A stretch of 64,000 nt of DNA from Myxococcales bacterium (GTDB taxonomy: Bacteria; Myxococcota_A; Bradymonadia; UBA7976; UBA1532). A model generated the notes under the pieces. That model saw only the letters and a program-made list of their open reading frames with translations. It was not told the DNA's origin and made no database searches. This document shows, one piece after another, positions 44,915 to 54,537 of this stretch (its first letter is position 1; every line of letters begins with the position of its first letter). Location: positions 372,001 through 436,000 of the forward strand of contig JACKDP010000003.1 of the NCBI GenBank assembly GCA_020633435.1, given 5' to 3'. The translations under genes were made by a program, and so were the position numbers.

Positions 44915-47900
44915 TCACCGAGACCGACAGCAGTAGCCGTGGCGAGAGTCGCCCTTGTAGGCGTTGCCATCGTGGTTGTACCAGTAGCTGCCGCAAGCGC
45001 AGTTGAAGAACGAGGCCACATCGTCCGCGGCGGCGTCGGCGTACCAGAAGTTGCCGCCGAACCAGCCGCGCCAGCCGCGGATGCCCGAGACCTCGGCGTC
45101 GGTGCAGAGGTGGCCGCCCGTCTCGGCGCGGCACCAGTGATCACCCACGCCCCAGTGGTGGGCCCCACGGAGGCTGTCGAGGAAGCAGACGTCACCGTAG
45201 GCGATCCAGCCGCCGGGGCAGGCCGAGTCGCCCGCGGAGGCGCCGTTGGCGCCGATGATGTTCTGGGCGTACAGGTTGCGGACGTGCAGGTCCTGCTGGC
45301 CGTAGTTGCCGTTGGGCGGGCCGACGTAGACGTGGCCGGAGGCGGCGCCCAGCACCAGGTTCGTGACCTCGGAGTAGATGCCCGGGATGCTCCAGGCCGA
45401 GCCGACCCGCAGGGGGTTGGCCGTCTCGCTCGACACGAAGTAGCTCATGCCGTTGCGGCCCATGACGCGGGTGCCCGAGACGTAGAACTGGTTGGTCGCC
45501 TCGATCTGGCCGTACACCGTCAGGTTGTTCTGGTTGAGCATCATGCCCTGGGCCTGGGCGGCGGCGTTGCCGCCGTAGTACCAGCGGTGGATCTGCCCGG
45601 AGTTGTAGCGCAGCGAGCTGTTGTCGATGCCCAGCGAGTAGGTGTCGCCGTGCAGCGTGAGCTGGTGGTGCGACGTGAAGTCGCAGCAGATGGCGGGCAG
45701 GCGGATGCGGTTGGCGTCGATGTAGACGCGGCCGGCCACGTTGAACTGGCTGCCGACGTTCAGGTAGCGGTTGACGCTCAGGTCCTGGCCGACGCTGGCG
45801 TTGCGGGCCACGCTCAGGTCGCGGCGCACGGTGAAGTCGAGCACCGACATGGAGCCGCCCACCGACAGGTTGCCGCGGATGTCACCCGAGCCATACAGGG
45901 TGAGGTTGTTGTTGTTCAGCTCCATGCCCACGGCCTGGGCGGCGGGGTTGCCGCCGTAGTACCAGCGGTGGATCTGGTTGGAGTTGTACCGCAGGGTGCT
46001 GCCCTCCATGCCGAGGGAGTACCAGTCGCCGTACAGCTTCAGCTTGTGCTGGCTGGTGTAGTCGCCGGCCGTCTGCGGGAACGTGATCGTGTTGCCGTCG
46101 ATGAGGATGCGGCCCTGGACGTTGAAGGCGTTGTTCACCGTCAGGTTGCGCCCGATGGTGCCGTCCAGGCCGACGCTCAGGAAGCGGTCGGTGCGCAGAT
46201 CGCCCGTGACGCGGGTGTTGCCGTTCACCTGGAGGCTGTTGTTGTTCAGCTCCATGGCGATGGCCTGGGCGGCCGCGTTGCCGCCGTAGTACCAGCGGTG
46301 GATCTGGGCGGAGTTGTAGCGCAGCGTGCTGCCCTCCATCCCGATGGAGTAGTGGTCGCCGTACAGCCGCAGCTTGTGCTGGCTCAGGTAGTCACCGGCC
46401 GTGGACGGGAAGGTGAGCTGGCCGCCGAGCAGGGTGATGGTGTTGTTGGCGTTGCTGCCCACCTGGAACTGGTTGACGACATAGGAGTTTCGGTTCACCC
46501 GCAGGTCGCGGCCGACGGTCATGTCGCCGGCCACCGAGAAGTTGCCGTTGAGGGTGAAGCCGCCGTTGACCTGCAGGTTGCCGCGCACGAGGGCGTTGCG
46601 GCGGACGTCCAGGTCGACGCCGACCACCTGGTTGGCGCCGATGGTCTGGTTGCGGGAGACGGTCTGGTCGAGGGTGACGACCTGGCTGCCGTTGATCCGC
46701 ATGTCCGCGTTGACGGTGGTGGCGCTGTTGAGGATGAGGCCGCCGCTGGCCTGCAGGAGGATGTCGTCGTCGGCGTGGGGGCCGTTGATCATCTCGAAGC
46801 GGGTGGCGCCGGCGCCCTTGTTGTACCACCGCTGGTAGAAGTTGTTGCCCGCCTGCCAGCGGCCCGGCTGGTACTGGAAGCCCAGGGGGTTGGCGCCCGG
46901 ACCCTGCAGCAGGGTGAGGGCGTCGCTGTACAGCTCGATCTGGTCGTCGCTGCCGTTCAGGTTGGCGATCTGCAGGCGGCTGTCGCCCGCCGCGCCGTCC
47001 TGGTAGTAGCGAATCCAGGCCGTCTGGCCGGCGCCGCCGAAGCGGTTGTCGGGGAACTTGATGCCGAGGGGGCTCGTGCCCGGGCCCTCCAGGGCGATGA
47101 GCGACGGCGCCGAGAGGACGAGCCGGTCGCGGTCGACCTCGCCGTTGATGCCGATGTGCAGGTCGCGGTCGTCGCCGGCCCGCGGGTAGAAGCGCATCCA
47201 GGCGTCGTCGATGATCCCGTCGTTGGGGCCGTTGGGGAAGACGATGCCGTTGTCGCCGTTGCCGGCCGAGGCCAGGACCGGGGCGTAGCCGCCGCCGGCG
47301 GGCACGCAGCCCACGCAGTTGCCGCGGATGATGAGGTTGCGGTTCACGATGAGGTCGCCGCTGCCGGCCACCGTCACGCCGCCGGCCGCGTTCAGGACGA
47401 GGTCGTCGTCGGCGTCGCCGCCGATGAGCAGCTCCAGCACCGTGTTGTCGCCGCCCTCGGAGCGGTAGCGCAGGAAGGCCTGGTCGAGGGCCCCCACGGC
47501 GCCCCAGCGGTTCTGGGGGAAGTAGATGCCCAGGTCGCCCTGGCCGGGGCCGCCCAGCAGCACGCCGCCGGGGGAGTAGAGCTCGATCTCGTCGTCGGCG
47601 TCGTCGCCCACGCCGATCTGCAGGCGGGAGTTGCTGCCCGCCTCGGAGAAGTAGCGCATCCAGGCGTTGTCGCCGGGGCCGCCGAAGGCGTTCTCGGGCC
47701 AGGTGATGCCGTTGTTGAGGGCCGGGGTGATGCGGCCGCCGAAGGTGGCGGTGTTCGCCACGTTCAGGAAGCGGCCGACGGTGGTGTCGCGCGCGACCCG
47801 CAGATCCCCGGAGCCGATGACATCGACGCCGCCCGTGGCGTTGAGGCGGATGTTGTCGTCGGCGTCGTTGCTGATGCCGATCTCGAGGGCCGAGTTCTCG

Positions 47901-49039
47901 CCGCCCTCCTGGATGTAGCGGATGTAGGCCTGGTCGCCGGCGCCGCCGAAGGGGTTGGCGGGCCAGACGATGCCGTTGGCGGCCGCGCCCGGGCTGGGCA
48001 CGATGGCGCCGCCGACGCCGAGATCATTGACGATCTGGCCGGCGCCACCCACGCGCAGCGAGCCGCGGCGGACGTCGAGGTTGATGACCGCGCCGCCGTA
48101 CCAGGTGCTGACGTCGTGGGCGGCCGAGGCGTCCTCCAGGAAGAGGGTGCTGGCGCCGTCGAAGCGCATGCCCGCGTGCCGGGTGCCGAAGTTGAGGAAC
48201 TGCAGGCCGGTCTCGAAGCCCTGGTTGCCGATCTGGGCGTGGTCGCCGCGGACCCACAGGCGGCTGGTCATGTCCGCCGTGGCGGCCTGGGCCAGATCGC
48301 GCCGCAGGAACTGGGTGGAGTTGAGGCCGTCGAGGAAGTCGCTGTCGACGCCGGAGCCGGCGCCGTCGACCTGGACGAGCTTGGCGCGGACCTGCAGCGG
48401 GGTGTCGGGGGCGCCGTCGTTGCCGGCGGGGCCCTGGGGACCCTGCGGGCCGGCGGGGCCTCCGGCGCCGACGGGGCCCTGGGGGCCGACCGGGCCGGCG
48501 GGACCCTGGGGGCCGCGCGCGCCCTGGGGGCCCTGCGGACCCTGGAGGCCCGCCGGATCGCCGACCCACTGGCCGCGGTCGTTGATGACCGGGTTGCCGC
48601 CGATCTCGAGGCCGCCCAGGTCGAGCACCGCGCCGTCCGCGACGTCACCGGCCACCAGGGCGAAGGGCACGGAGGCCAGCTTCACCCGGGGCACCAGCTC
48701 GGCGCCGCCGTTGACCGACACGCCGAGGTACTGGGCCGCCAGCACGAGGTCGGCGTCCAGGGCGTTGATGGTCCCCAGCTCGATGCCGTAGTAGCCCTCG
48801 AACAGCGGGATGTTGCGGTGGACCTCCGTCCAGACCGGCATCCCCCCGGCGCCCGCCGCGTACAGCGAGAACGTCAGGTCGACGGGGCCGTCGATGGGCA
48901 CCTGGTTGTTGTCGACGAGCAGACCCTCCTGGAAGAGGGTCCCCGGGACCTGGGCGTAGATCGACTGGGCCGCCAGCAACAGCGCGCAGAAGATGAGAGT
49001 CGACCACGCTCGCGGCCGGCGCCAGAGCGCTCCCTTCAT
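44915..49039 (-). CDS. Giant fibre-like surface protein with collagen-like segment
   Basis: The 1374-aa secreted protein starts with a signal peptide (ending near QSIYAQ) and a globular domain to about residue 160, then a collagen-like run of Gly-x-y triplets at about 164-209 (GPQGPQGARGPQ). Next come five or six related blocks of about 85 residues containing GDDADDEIELYSPGG-like cores, then left-handed-helix-like segments, then three longer repeats around QIHRWYYGGN. The C terminus (last 100 residues) is Cys-rich, with CPGGWIAYGDVC and GGHLCTDAEV, resembling a C-type-lectin-like head. The layout suggests an elongated adhesin or phage-tail-fibre-like stalk with a binding tip. GGAGGGAG precedes the ATG. 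Confidence 0.82.
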   Translation of the reverse strand: MKGALWRRPRAWSTLIFCALLLAAQSIYAQVPGTLFQEGLLVDNNQVPIDGPVDLTFSLYAAGAGGMPVWTEVHRNIPLFEGYYGIELGTINALDADLVLAAQYLGVSVNGGAELVPRVKLASVPFALVAGDVADGAVLDLGGLEIGGNPVINDRGQWVGDPAGLQGPQGPQGARGPQGPAGPVGPQGPVGAGGPAGPQGPQGPAGNDGAPDTPLQVRAKLVQVDGAGSGVDSDFLDGLNSTQFLRRDLAQAATADMTSRLWVRGDHAQIGNQGFETGLQFLNFGTRHAGMRFDGASTLFLEDASAAHDVSTWYGGAVINLDVRRGSLRVGGAGQIVNDLGVGGAIVPSPGAAANGIVWPANPFGGAGDQAYIRYIQEGGENSALEIGISNDADDNIRLNATGGVDVIGSGDLRVARDTTVGRFLNVANTATFGGRITPALNNGITWPENAFGGPGDNAWMRYFSEAGSNSRLQIGVGDDADDEIELYSPGGVLLGGPGQGDLGIYFPQNRWGAVGALDQAFLRYRSEGGDNTVLELLIGGDADDDLVLNAAGGVTVAGSGDLIVNRNLIIRGNCVGCVPAGGGYAPVLASAGNGDNGIVFPNGPNDGIIDDAWMRFYPRAGDDRDLHIGINGEVDRDRLVLSAPSLIALEGPGTSPLGIKFPDNRFGGAGQTAWIRYYQDGAAGDSRLQIANLNGSDDQIELYSDALTLLQGPGANPLGFQYQPGRWQAGNNFYQRWYNKGAGATRFEMINGPHADDDILLQASGGLILNSATTVNADMRINGSQVVTLDQTVSRNQTIGANQVVGVDLDVRRNALVRGNLQVNGGFTLNGNFSVAGDMTVGRDLRVNRNSYVVNQFQVGSNANNTITLLGGQLTFPSTAGDYLSQHKLRLYGDHYSIGMEGSTLRYNSAQIHRWYYGGNAAAQAIAMELNNNSLQVNGNTRVTGDLRTDRFLSVGLDGTIGRNLTVNNAFNVQGRILIDGNTITFPQTAGDYTSQHKLKLYGDWYSLGMEGSTLRYNSNQIHRWYYGGNPAAQAVGMELNNNNLTLYGSGDIRGNLSVGGSMSVLDFTVRRDLSVARNASVGQDLSVNRYLNVGSQFNVAGRVYIDANRIRLPAICCDFTSHHQLTLHGDTYSLGIDNSSLRYNSGQIHRWYYGGNAAAQAQGMMLNQNNLTVYGQIEATNQFYVSGTRVMGRNGMSYFVSSETANPLRVGSAWSIPGIYSEVTNLVLGAASGHVYVGPPNGNYGQQDLHVRNLYAQNIIGANGASAGDSACPGGWIAYGDVCFLDSLRGAHHWGVGDHWCRAETGGHLCTDAEVSGIRGWRGWFGGNFWYADAAADDVASFFNCACGSYWYNHDGNAYKGDSRHGYCCRSR
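45541..46400 (-). repeat. Long coding repeats in the giant surface protein
   Basis: Three copies of a unit containing QIHRWYYGGN occur; their DNA anchors (CCGCCGTAGTACCAGCGGTG) lie near 45570, 45951 and 46281, giving spacings of about 380 and 330 bp. Copies remain highly alike in DNA, so recombination between them could change the length of the protein. Confidence 0.65.
46900..48000 (-). repeat. Second set of coding repeats in the giant surface protein
   Basis: Five or six diverged units, each about 85 codons and built around a phrase like FGGPGDNAWMRYF followed by SRLQIGVGDDADDE, are spread over this span. Copies near 47690 and 47940 are about 255 bp apart. Confidence 0.5.
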
Positions 49040-49081
49040 CTGTCTCCCTCCACGAGTCCGCCCCCCAAGGAAGACTCGCCA

Positions 49082-49102
49082 GACGGGTCGGAGTGACCCG
49101 TC
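49082..49102. promoter_or_regulatory. Hairpin in the leader of the giant surface protein gene
   Basis: Arms GACGGGTC (49082-49089) and GACCCGTC (49095-49102) are perfect and enclose five bases. It lies between the minus-strand start codon at 49039 and an extended -10-like sequence TGCTAGTCT at 49106-49114, so it would be in the 5' leader and could control expression. Confidence 0.4.
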
Positions 49103-49172
49103 GCCAGACTAGCACAAGGCCAGGTTGGGGGCAGAACATTTGTAATCTTCCACCATGCCTACATCGTGGCCA

Positions 49173-49202
49173 TTGAAGCGACCCCCCAAGGGGTCCAATA
49201 AT
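49173..49202 (+). promoter_or_regulatory. Promoter of the Cys-rich giant lipoprotein with palindrome in the spacer
   Basis: TTGAAG (49173-49178) and AATAAT (49197-49202) are separated by 18 bases. The spacer is almost entirely occupied by the inverted repeat GACCCC-CCAA-GGGGTC (49180-49195). A protein bound there would sit between the two promoter boxes, as for MerR-type activators or spacer-binding repressors. Confidence 0.55.
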
Positions 49203-49232
49203 CCGGCGGCAAGTGAGGATCGAGGGGGGAGC

Positions 49233-52200
49233 ATGGCGTCTCGACGGGTGCGTGGCCTGGCGGTGGTCGGTCTGATGGGTCTGGCCCTGTGGGGGTGCGA
49301 CGACGGGGGCGGCGGCGGCGGGGCCGGGGGCGCCGGGGGCGCCGGCGGCGGTGGCCAGGGGGACGGCGGGCCGTCGACCCAGCTCTGCATCACCTTCGAC
49401 AACTGCCAGGCCAACGAGGTCTGCCGCGCCAACGCCTGCGTGCAGCGGGGGCCCGGCGACTGCCGGACGAGCGACGACTGCGAGGGCGCGCAGATCTGCG
49501 ACGACGCCAGCGCGCGCTGCCAGGAGCCCCAGGTCTGCGGCGCGGACGTCGACTGCCTGGACGGCCGCTACTGCTATCGGGGCCTCTGCTCCGATCCGTG
49601 CGCGGGGGACGCCGACTGCGGAGGAGACGCCTGCCTGCAGGGTCGCTGCGCCGACGCACAGCAGGGCTGTATGAGCGACGCCCAATGTGCGGGCGGGCGG
49701 GTCTGCCGGGCGGGGGAGTGCGTGGACGCCGAGAGCTGCGAGGGCGACGAAGCCTGCCCCGGGGACCAGATCTGCCGAGACGGGGGCTGCCGGGAGGCGA
49801 CGCCCTGCCTGAGCAACGCCGGGTGTTTCGACGGACGCATCTGTGTCGACGACGCCTGCCGCGAGCGGTGCACGCCGGCGGACTGCCTGGGCAACACGGT
49901 CTGTGGCGATGACGGGGTGTGCGCCGCCATCGACTGCATGAGCGACGCGGGCTGCCCCGACGGCTGGGCCTGCCAGGATCGCGTCTGCGCGCCGGCCGAC
50001 GGGGGGCGCTGCGAGATCGACGATGACTGCGCGGGCAACCAGGTCTGCAGCATCGACGACCGCACCTGCGTGGAGCCGCCGGTCTGCCAGGCGGATCTGG
50101 ACTGCCTGGGATCCCGTGGCTGCCGCGATGGCTTCTGCTACGACCCCTGCGATGGCGGGGCGTGCGGCGGCGGCCTGACCTGCCAGGACGATCTCTGCGT
50201 GCCCGATGGCCCCGTGGACGTCTGCGACGATGACGGCGACTGCGTGGCGCCCCTGGTCTGCACCCGGGGCGTCTGCGAGCTCGGCGACGGCGTGTGCGAG
50301 GACGACGGGGACTGCCCCGGCCGCCAGCTCTGCCAGGCGGGCTCGTGCATCGAGGCCCCGGTCTGCCAGGGCAACGAGGACTGCTTCGCCGGCCGCGCCT
50401 GCGACGGCGGCACCTGCGTGCCCGCCTGCCGGCGCGACGAGGACTGCGATGGCGAGCAGGTGTGCAACGCCGACGGGCTGTGCCGCCAGCCGCCGCCCCC
50501 GGTCGGGGAGTGCGAGGCCGATGATGACTGCCCCGGCTCGCAGTTCTGCGGCGGTGACCGGGTGTGCCGCGAGCCGCCGTTCTGCCTCGGGGCCATCGAC
50601 TGCATCGGAGATCGCCTTTGTGATCGAGGGCTTTGCGTGAACCCCTGCGTCGACGACGAGGGCTGCGGGGCCGGCACGCGGTGTGTCGCCGGGCTCTGCG
50701 TCGACGCCGAGGGCTGCGAGGAAGACATCGAGTGCCCGGGGGCCCAGACCTGCGAGGTGGCCACCGGCCTCTGCCTCGAGCCCGTCGCCTGCGGCGGCGA
50801 TCTGGACTGCCTGGGGGAGCGGCTCTGCGTGGGCATGGCCTGCATCGATCCCTGCCGGGACGACGACGCCTGCGGGGACGACGAGGTCTGCCGCGATGGG
50901 CGGTGCCTGCCGGCGCCGAGCTGCGTCCTCAACGCCGACTGCGTGGGCAACCAGGTCTGCCAGGGCGGCAACTGCTCCGAGGTCGGCGTCTGCGGCGGAG
51001 ACGTGGACTGCCTCGGCAGCCGCATCTGCGCGGCGGGCGTCTGCGTCGAGGGCTGCCTGGCCGACGCCGAGTGCGGCGGCGGCTTCGTCTGCGAGGCGGG
51101 CCGCTGCGTCGATCCGGCGGCCTGCGTGGTGAACGCCGACTGCGGGCCCGATGAGCGCTGCGAGAACGGCTTCTGCGTGGATCCGTTCCAGGACGTCTGC
51201 CAGGCCGACGCCGACTGCCTCGCGGGGCAGGTCTGCCGCGACGGCGCCTGCGTGGACGACCGGCCCGGGGGCTGCGCCGACGACCTGGAGTGTCAGCCGG
51301 GCGAGGTCTGCCAGTTCGGCGCCTGCGTGCAGGAGATGATGGGCGGCGGCTGCGTCGCCGACATCGACTGCCCCGGCAACCAGGTCTGCGGCGCCGCGCT
51401 GGTGTGCATCGAGCCCATCCTGTGCGAGGCCGACGTCGACTGCCTGGGCGACCGCTACTGCCAGGGCGCGTTCTGCGCCGATCCGTGCGCCGGGCCGGCG
51501 GACTGCGGCCCGGGCGAGATCTGTGACGCCGGCCGCTGCGTCGTCGACGGCCAGGCCTGCCAGGTGCGGGCGGACTGCCCCGGCGGCCAGCCCTGCATCG
51601 GCGGCGTCTGCGGGGAGCAGGGGGCCTGCGTCCTCGACGCGGACTGCGCCGCCGGGCGCGTCTGCTTCGCGGGGATGTGCGGCCCCGGCTGCCAGCGCGA
51701 CGCCGACTGCGCCGGGGGCTTCGTCTGCATCGCCAGCCGCTGCGAGCCGCCGGCCCCCCAGTGCGCCGAGGACGCCGACTGCGTGGGCAACCAGATCTGC
51801 TCCTTCGCCGAGTGCCGCGAGCCCTTCATCTGCGAGGCCGACGTGGACTGCATGGGGGCCCGGTACTGCCGGGGCGGCGCTTGCGCCGATCCCTGCGGCC
51901 AGGACGCGGACTGCAACCCCGGCGAGGTCTGCGCGGGCGACCGCTGCGAGTTCGACATCGACTTCTGCATGGTCCGCGCGGACTGCCCCGCGGGCGAGCC
52001 CTGCAACGTGGGCGTCTGCGGCGAGAACGGCTTCTGCCTCGACGACGACGCCTGCCGCGCGGGCCGCATCTGCCAGGACGGCGTCTGCGGGGCCGGCTGC
52101 GTGCGGGATCTCGACTGCGCCAACGGGGACGTCTGCGTCGACGGCCGCTGCGGGCCGGCGGCCCCCGCCTGCATGAACGACGACGGCTGCCCCGGCAACC

Positions 52201-53318
52201 AGGCGTGCGTGGTGGGGGTCTGCTCAGAGATCGGCGTCTGCGCGGTCGATCTCGACTGCCTGCCCGGCCGCCTCTGCGCGGATGGCGGGTGCATCGACGC
52301 CTGCGGCAACAACGCCGACTGCCCCCAGGGCCAGCAGTGCGTCAACCGCCGCTGCCAGGCCCCCGTCTGCGTCCTCGACGAGGACTGCCCCGGCGGCAAC
52401 CGCTGCGACGGCGGCCAGTGCGTCGCGGGCCTCCGCTGCGCGGTCGACAACGACTGCGACGGGGGCGCCCTGTGCATCGGGGGCGGCTGCGTCATCGGGG
52501 CCTGCCGCCAGGACGTGGACTGCCCGCCCGGCCAGCGCTGCGCCAACAACGTCTGCCGCATCGCCGCCTGCCAGGGCGATGGGGACTGCGACGCCGGCCG
52601 CATCTGCCAGGAAGGCTTCTGCGGCGAGGGCTGCCGCGACGACGCGGGCTGCCCGGGCCTGCAGACGTGCGATCTGGCCACGAACCTGTGCCGCGAGCCG
52701 TTCCAGTGCAACGGCGACATCGACTGCATCGCCCCGCACCGCTGCGTGGACGGCGCCTGCCAGGAGCCCCTCGGGGTCTGCGCCGTGGACGGCGACTGCG
52801 CCGCGCCCCAGCGCTGCCTCAACGGCCAGTGCGCCTTCGTCGCCTGCTTCCTCGATGGCGAGTGCGGCGCGGGCTTCATCTGCCGCGACAACCAGTGCGT
52901 CGGCCTGGAGGCCTGCCGCGGCAACGCGGACTGCCTGCCGGGCTTCGTGTGCCGCAACGGCGACTGCCTGAGCGCCGCCTGCGCCAACGCCGCCACCATC
53001 CGGGTCGGCGACGTGCTCAACGGCCAGCTCGTGGCGGGCACCGCCGACTTCGCCCTGGCCTGCGATCCCGCCAACGTGGTGCCCGCACCCGACCGGGCCT
53101 ACCGTTTCACGCTGGCCGCGCCCGCCCGCATCCGGTTCACGGTCGCCGGGATCGCCGCCTTCGTGTACATCACGAGCGGCTGCGATGGCGCGGCGCCGGT
53201 GGAGGCCTGTGGGGCCGCCCTCGGGGCCGTGAACCTGCCGGCCGGCGACCACACCGTCGTGGTCGAGGGCGTGGGTGGCGCGGTCGGGAACTTCACCATC
53301 CGGATGGAATCGCTGTAG
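49233..53318 (+). CDS. Giant Cys-rich repeat lipoprotein
   Basis: The 1361-aa protein has a lipoprotein signal (LALWGC, cysteine near residue 22), a Gly-rich spacer and then roughly fifty units of about 22-27 residues with the pattern C-x3-x-DC-x3-x-x-C-x3-x-C (for example DADCAAGRVCFAGMC). These resemble small Dickkopf/TIL-type disulfide knots known from Myxococcota surface proteins. The last 110 residues form a beta-sandwich of the pre-peptidase C-terminal type (RYRFTL-like AYRFTLAAPARI, then AGDHTVVVEG). It is probably a long, rigid, disulfide-stabilised surface rod with a terminal binding domain. The ATG at 49233 follows GGGGGGAGC. Confidence 0.85.
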   Translation: MASRRVRGLAVVGLMGLALWGCDDGGGGGGAGGAGGAGGGGQGDGGPSTQLCITFDNCQANEVCRANACVQRGPGDCRTSDDCEGAQICDDASARCQEPQVCGADVDCLDGRYCYRGLCSDPCAGDADCGGDACLQGRCADAQQGCMSDAQCAGGRVCRAGECVDAESCEGDEACPGDQICRDGGCREATPCLSNAGCFDGRICVDDACRERCTPADCLGNTVCGDDGVCAAIDCMSDAGCPDGWACQDRVCAPADGGRCEIDDDCAGNQVCSIDDRTCVEPPVCQADLDCLGSRGCRDGFCYDPCDGGACGGGLTCQDDLCVPDGPVDVCDDDGDCVAPLVCTRGVCELGDGVCEDDGDCPGRQLCQAGSCIEAPVCQGNEDCFAGRACDGGTCVPACRRDEDCDGEQVCNADGLCRQPPPPVGECEADDDCPGSQFCGGDRVCREPPFCLGAIDCIGDRLCDRGLCVNPCVDDEGCGAGTRCVAGLCVDAEGCEEDIECPGAQTCEVATGLCLEPVACGGDLDCLGERLCVGMACIDPCRDDDACGDDEVCRDGRCLPAPSCVLNADCVGNQVCQGGNCSEVGVCGGDVDCLGSRICAAGVCVEGCLADAECGGGFVCEAGRCVDPAACVVNADCGPDERCENGFCVDPFQDVCQADADCLAGQVCRDGACVDDRPGGCADDLECQPGEVCQFGACVQEMMGGGCVADIDCPGNQVCGAALVCIEPILCEADVDCLGDRYCQGAFCADPCAGPADCGPGEICDAGRCVVDGQACQVRADCPGGQPCIGGVCGEQGACVLDADCAAGRVCFAGMCGPGCQRDADCAGGFVCIASRCEPPAPQCAEDADCVGNQICSFAECREPFICEADVDCMGARYCRGGACADPCGQDADCNPGEVCAGDRCEFDIDFCMVRADCPAGEPCNVGVCGENGFCLDDDACRAGRICQDGVCGAGCVRDLDCANGDVCVDGRCGPAAPACMNDDGCPGNQACVVGVCSEIGVCAVDLDCLPGRLCADGGCIDACGNNADCPQGQQCVNRRCQAPVCVLDEDCPGGNRCDGGQCVAGLRCAVDNDCDGGALCIGGGCVIGACRQDVDCPPGQRCANNVCRIAACQGDGDCDAGRICQEGFCGEGCRDDAGCPGLQTCDLATNLCREPFQCNGDIDCIAPHRCVDGACQEPLGVCAVDGDCAAPQRCLNGQCAFVACFLDGECGAGFICRDNQCVGLEACRGNADCLPGFVCRNGDCLSAACANAATIRVGDVLNGQLVAGTADFALACDPANVVPAPDRAYRFTLAAPARIRFTVAGIAAFVYITSGCDGAAPVEACGAALGAVNLPAGDHTVVVEGVGGAVGNFTIRMESL

Positions 53319-53352
53319 TTTTGCCGCGCTCAGCGCCCCGAGGCTTGCCCCC

Positions 53353-54537
53353 ATGAAGACCCTGGCCCAGGCCCTCCAGGCCCTCGCCGCCCTGGCCGTG
53401 CTCGTCGCGGCGGTGCCCGTCACCCTCAACCAGTGGGCGGCCCGCGAGGCGCGCCAGGAGGCCGCCAGCCGCGCCGCGCTGCACGCCTCCCTCGCCCAGG
53501 AGGCCGCCAAGGCGGGCGATCCGGCCCTGGCCGCCCAGGCCTGGTCCGACGCCCTGGCCCTCGATCCGGGCAACGCCGACTACCGCGCCGGCCTGCTCAC
53601 CGCCCACGTCGACGCCGTGCTCAACGACGCCGGGGTCATCAACGCCGATCCCCTGCGCCTGCACGCCGAGTTCGCCGACGCCGTGACCCGCGACGCCAGC
53701 CCGCCGGCCCGCCTGCTGGTGGCCTTCGGGCGTGTCCTGCAGTACCGCGGCCAGGGCGAGCAGGCCCGCGCCCGCTTCGCCCAGGCGGCCAAGGCCCAGC
53801 CCGATCTGGCCGACGCCCACCTGTACCTCGGCGACGCCGCCCTCAAGGAGGGCAAGCTGGACGAGGCGTCCGTCGCCCTCGGCCGCGCTTTGGAGCTGGA
53901 TCCGCGCCTGACGCTGGCGAAGTTCGCCCTCGGCCAGGTGCGCCTGCTGCAGAAGCGGACGGACGAGGCCCTCAAGCTGCTGCGCGAGGCGGCCCAGGCC
54001 ATCCCCAACGGCAAGGTCTGGCTGGCCCTCGGCCGGGCGCTCGTCGACAAGGAGAGCTGGGTGGAGGCCGAGAAGGCCCTGGAGCGCGCCCTCGGCCTCG
54101 ACAAGACGCTCGTCCTGGCCCACGCCCTGCTCGCCGAGGCCTATGTGCGCAACGGCAAGCTGGAGGCCGCCGTCGGCGCGCTGCGCCTGGCCTATGAGCG
54201 GGCCGGCGACCTGGAGGCCTACCGCAAGCTCGGCCGCCTGCTCGCCGGCACCCGCCAGCCCGGCGACGCCCTGGCCGTCTGGGGCGAGATCCGCTCCCTC
54301 TTCCCCGAGGACGTGGAGGCCCACTGCCAGATCGGCGCGAACGCCGTGGGCGCGGGCCAGCTGGAGGTGGCCCGGGCGGCCCTCGAGAAGTGCCTCAGCC
54401 TGGGGGCCGACAAGCCGGATCTGGCGAAGATGGTGGACTCGGCCCGGCAGGAGCTGCAGCGCGTCAACGCGATGGTCGCGAAGCTGCAGGCCGAGCAGGC
54501 CCGCGAGGAGCAGGCCCAGAAGGGCGGCAAGCGCTAG
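53353..54537 (+). CDS. TPR-repeat protein with N-terminal membrane anchor
   Basis: The 394-aa protein has an N-terminal hydrophobic segment (about residues 8-24) and then around eight TPR-like units (such as DAHLYLGDAALKEGKLDEA and KVWLALGRALVDKESW), ending in a charged coiled coil. It is likely an envelope scaffold. The gene follows the Cys-rich lipoprotein by 34 bp and could be cotranscribed. Its stop codon shares the palindrome CTAG with the stop of the convergent gene. Confidence 0.75.
   Translation: MKTLAQALQALAALAVLVAAVPVTLNQWAAREARQEAASRAALHASLAQEAAKAGDPALAAQAWSDALALDPGNADYRAGLLTAHVDAVLNDAGVINADPLRLHAEFADAVTRDASPPARLLVAFGRVLQYRGQGEQARARFAQAAKAQPDLADAHLYLGDAALKEGKLDEASVALGRALELDPRLTLAKFALGQVRLLQKRTDEALKLLREAAQAIPNGKVWLALGRALVDKESWVEAEKALERALGLDKTLVLAHALLAEAYVRNGKLEAAVGALRLAYERAGDLEAYRKLGRLLAGTRQPGDALAVWGEIRSLFPEDVEAHCQIGANAVGAGQLEVARAALEKCLSLGADKPDLAKMVDSARQELQRVNAMVAKLQAEQAREEQAQKGGKR

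Noticed and set aside
44900..49096. Long plus-strand reading frame of nearly 1400 codons opposite the giant surface-protein gene
   Set aside because: It has no signal peptide, no domain and an Ala/Val/Gly/Asp-biased composition expected from the antisense of a GC-rich gene; the minus-strand protein has clear domains and a ribosome site.
49400..52980. Regular DNA repetition resembling a repeat array or CRISPR
   Set aside because: The periodicity comes from coding of Cys-rich protein units; repeats are degenerate, in frame and without constant spacers.
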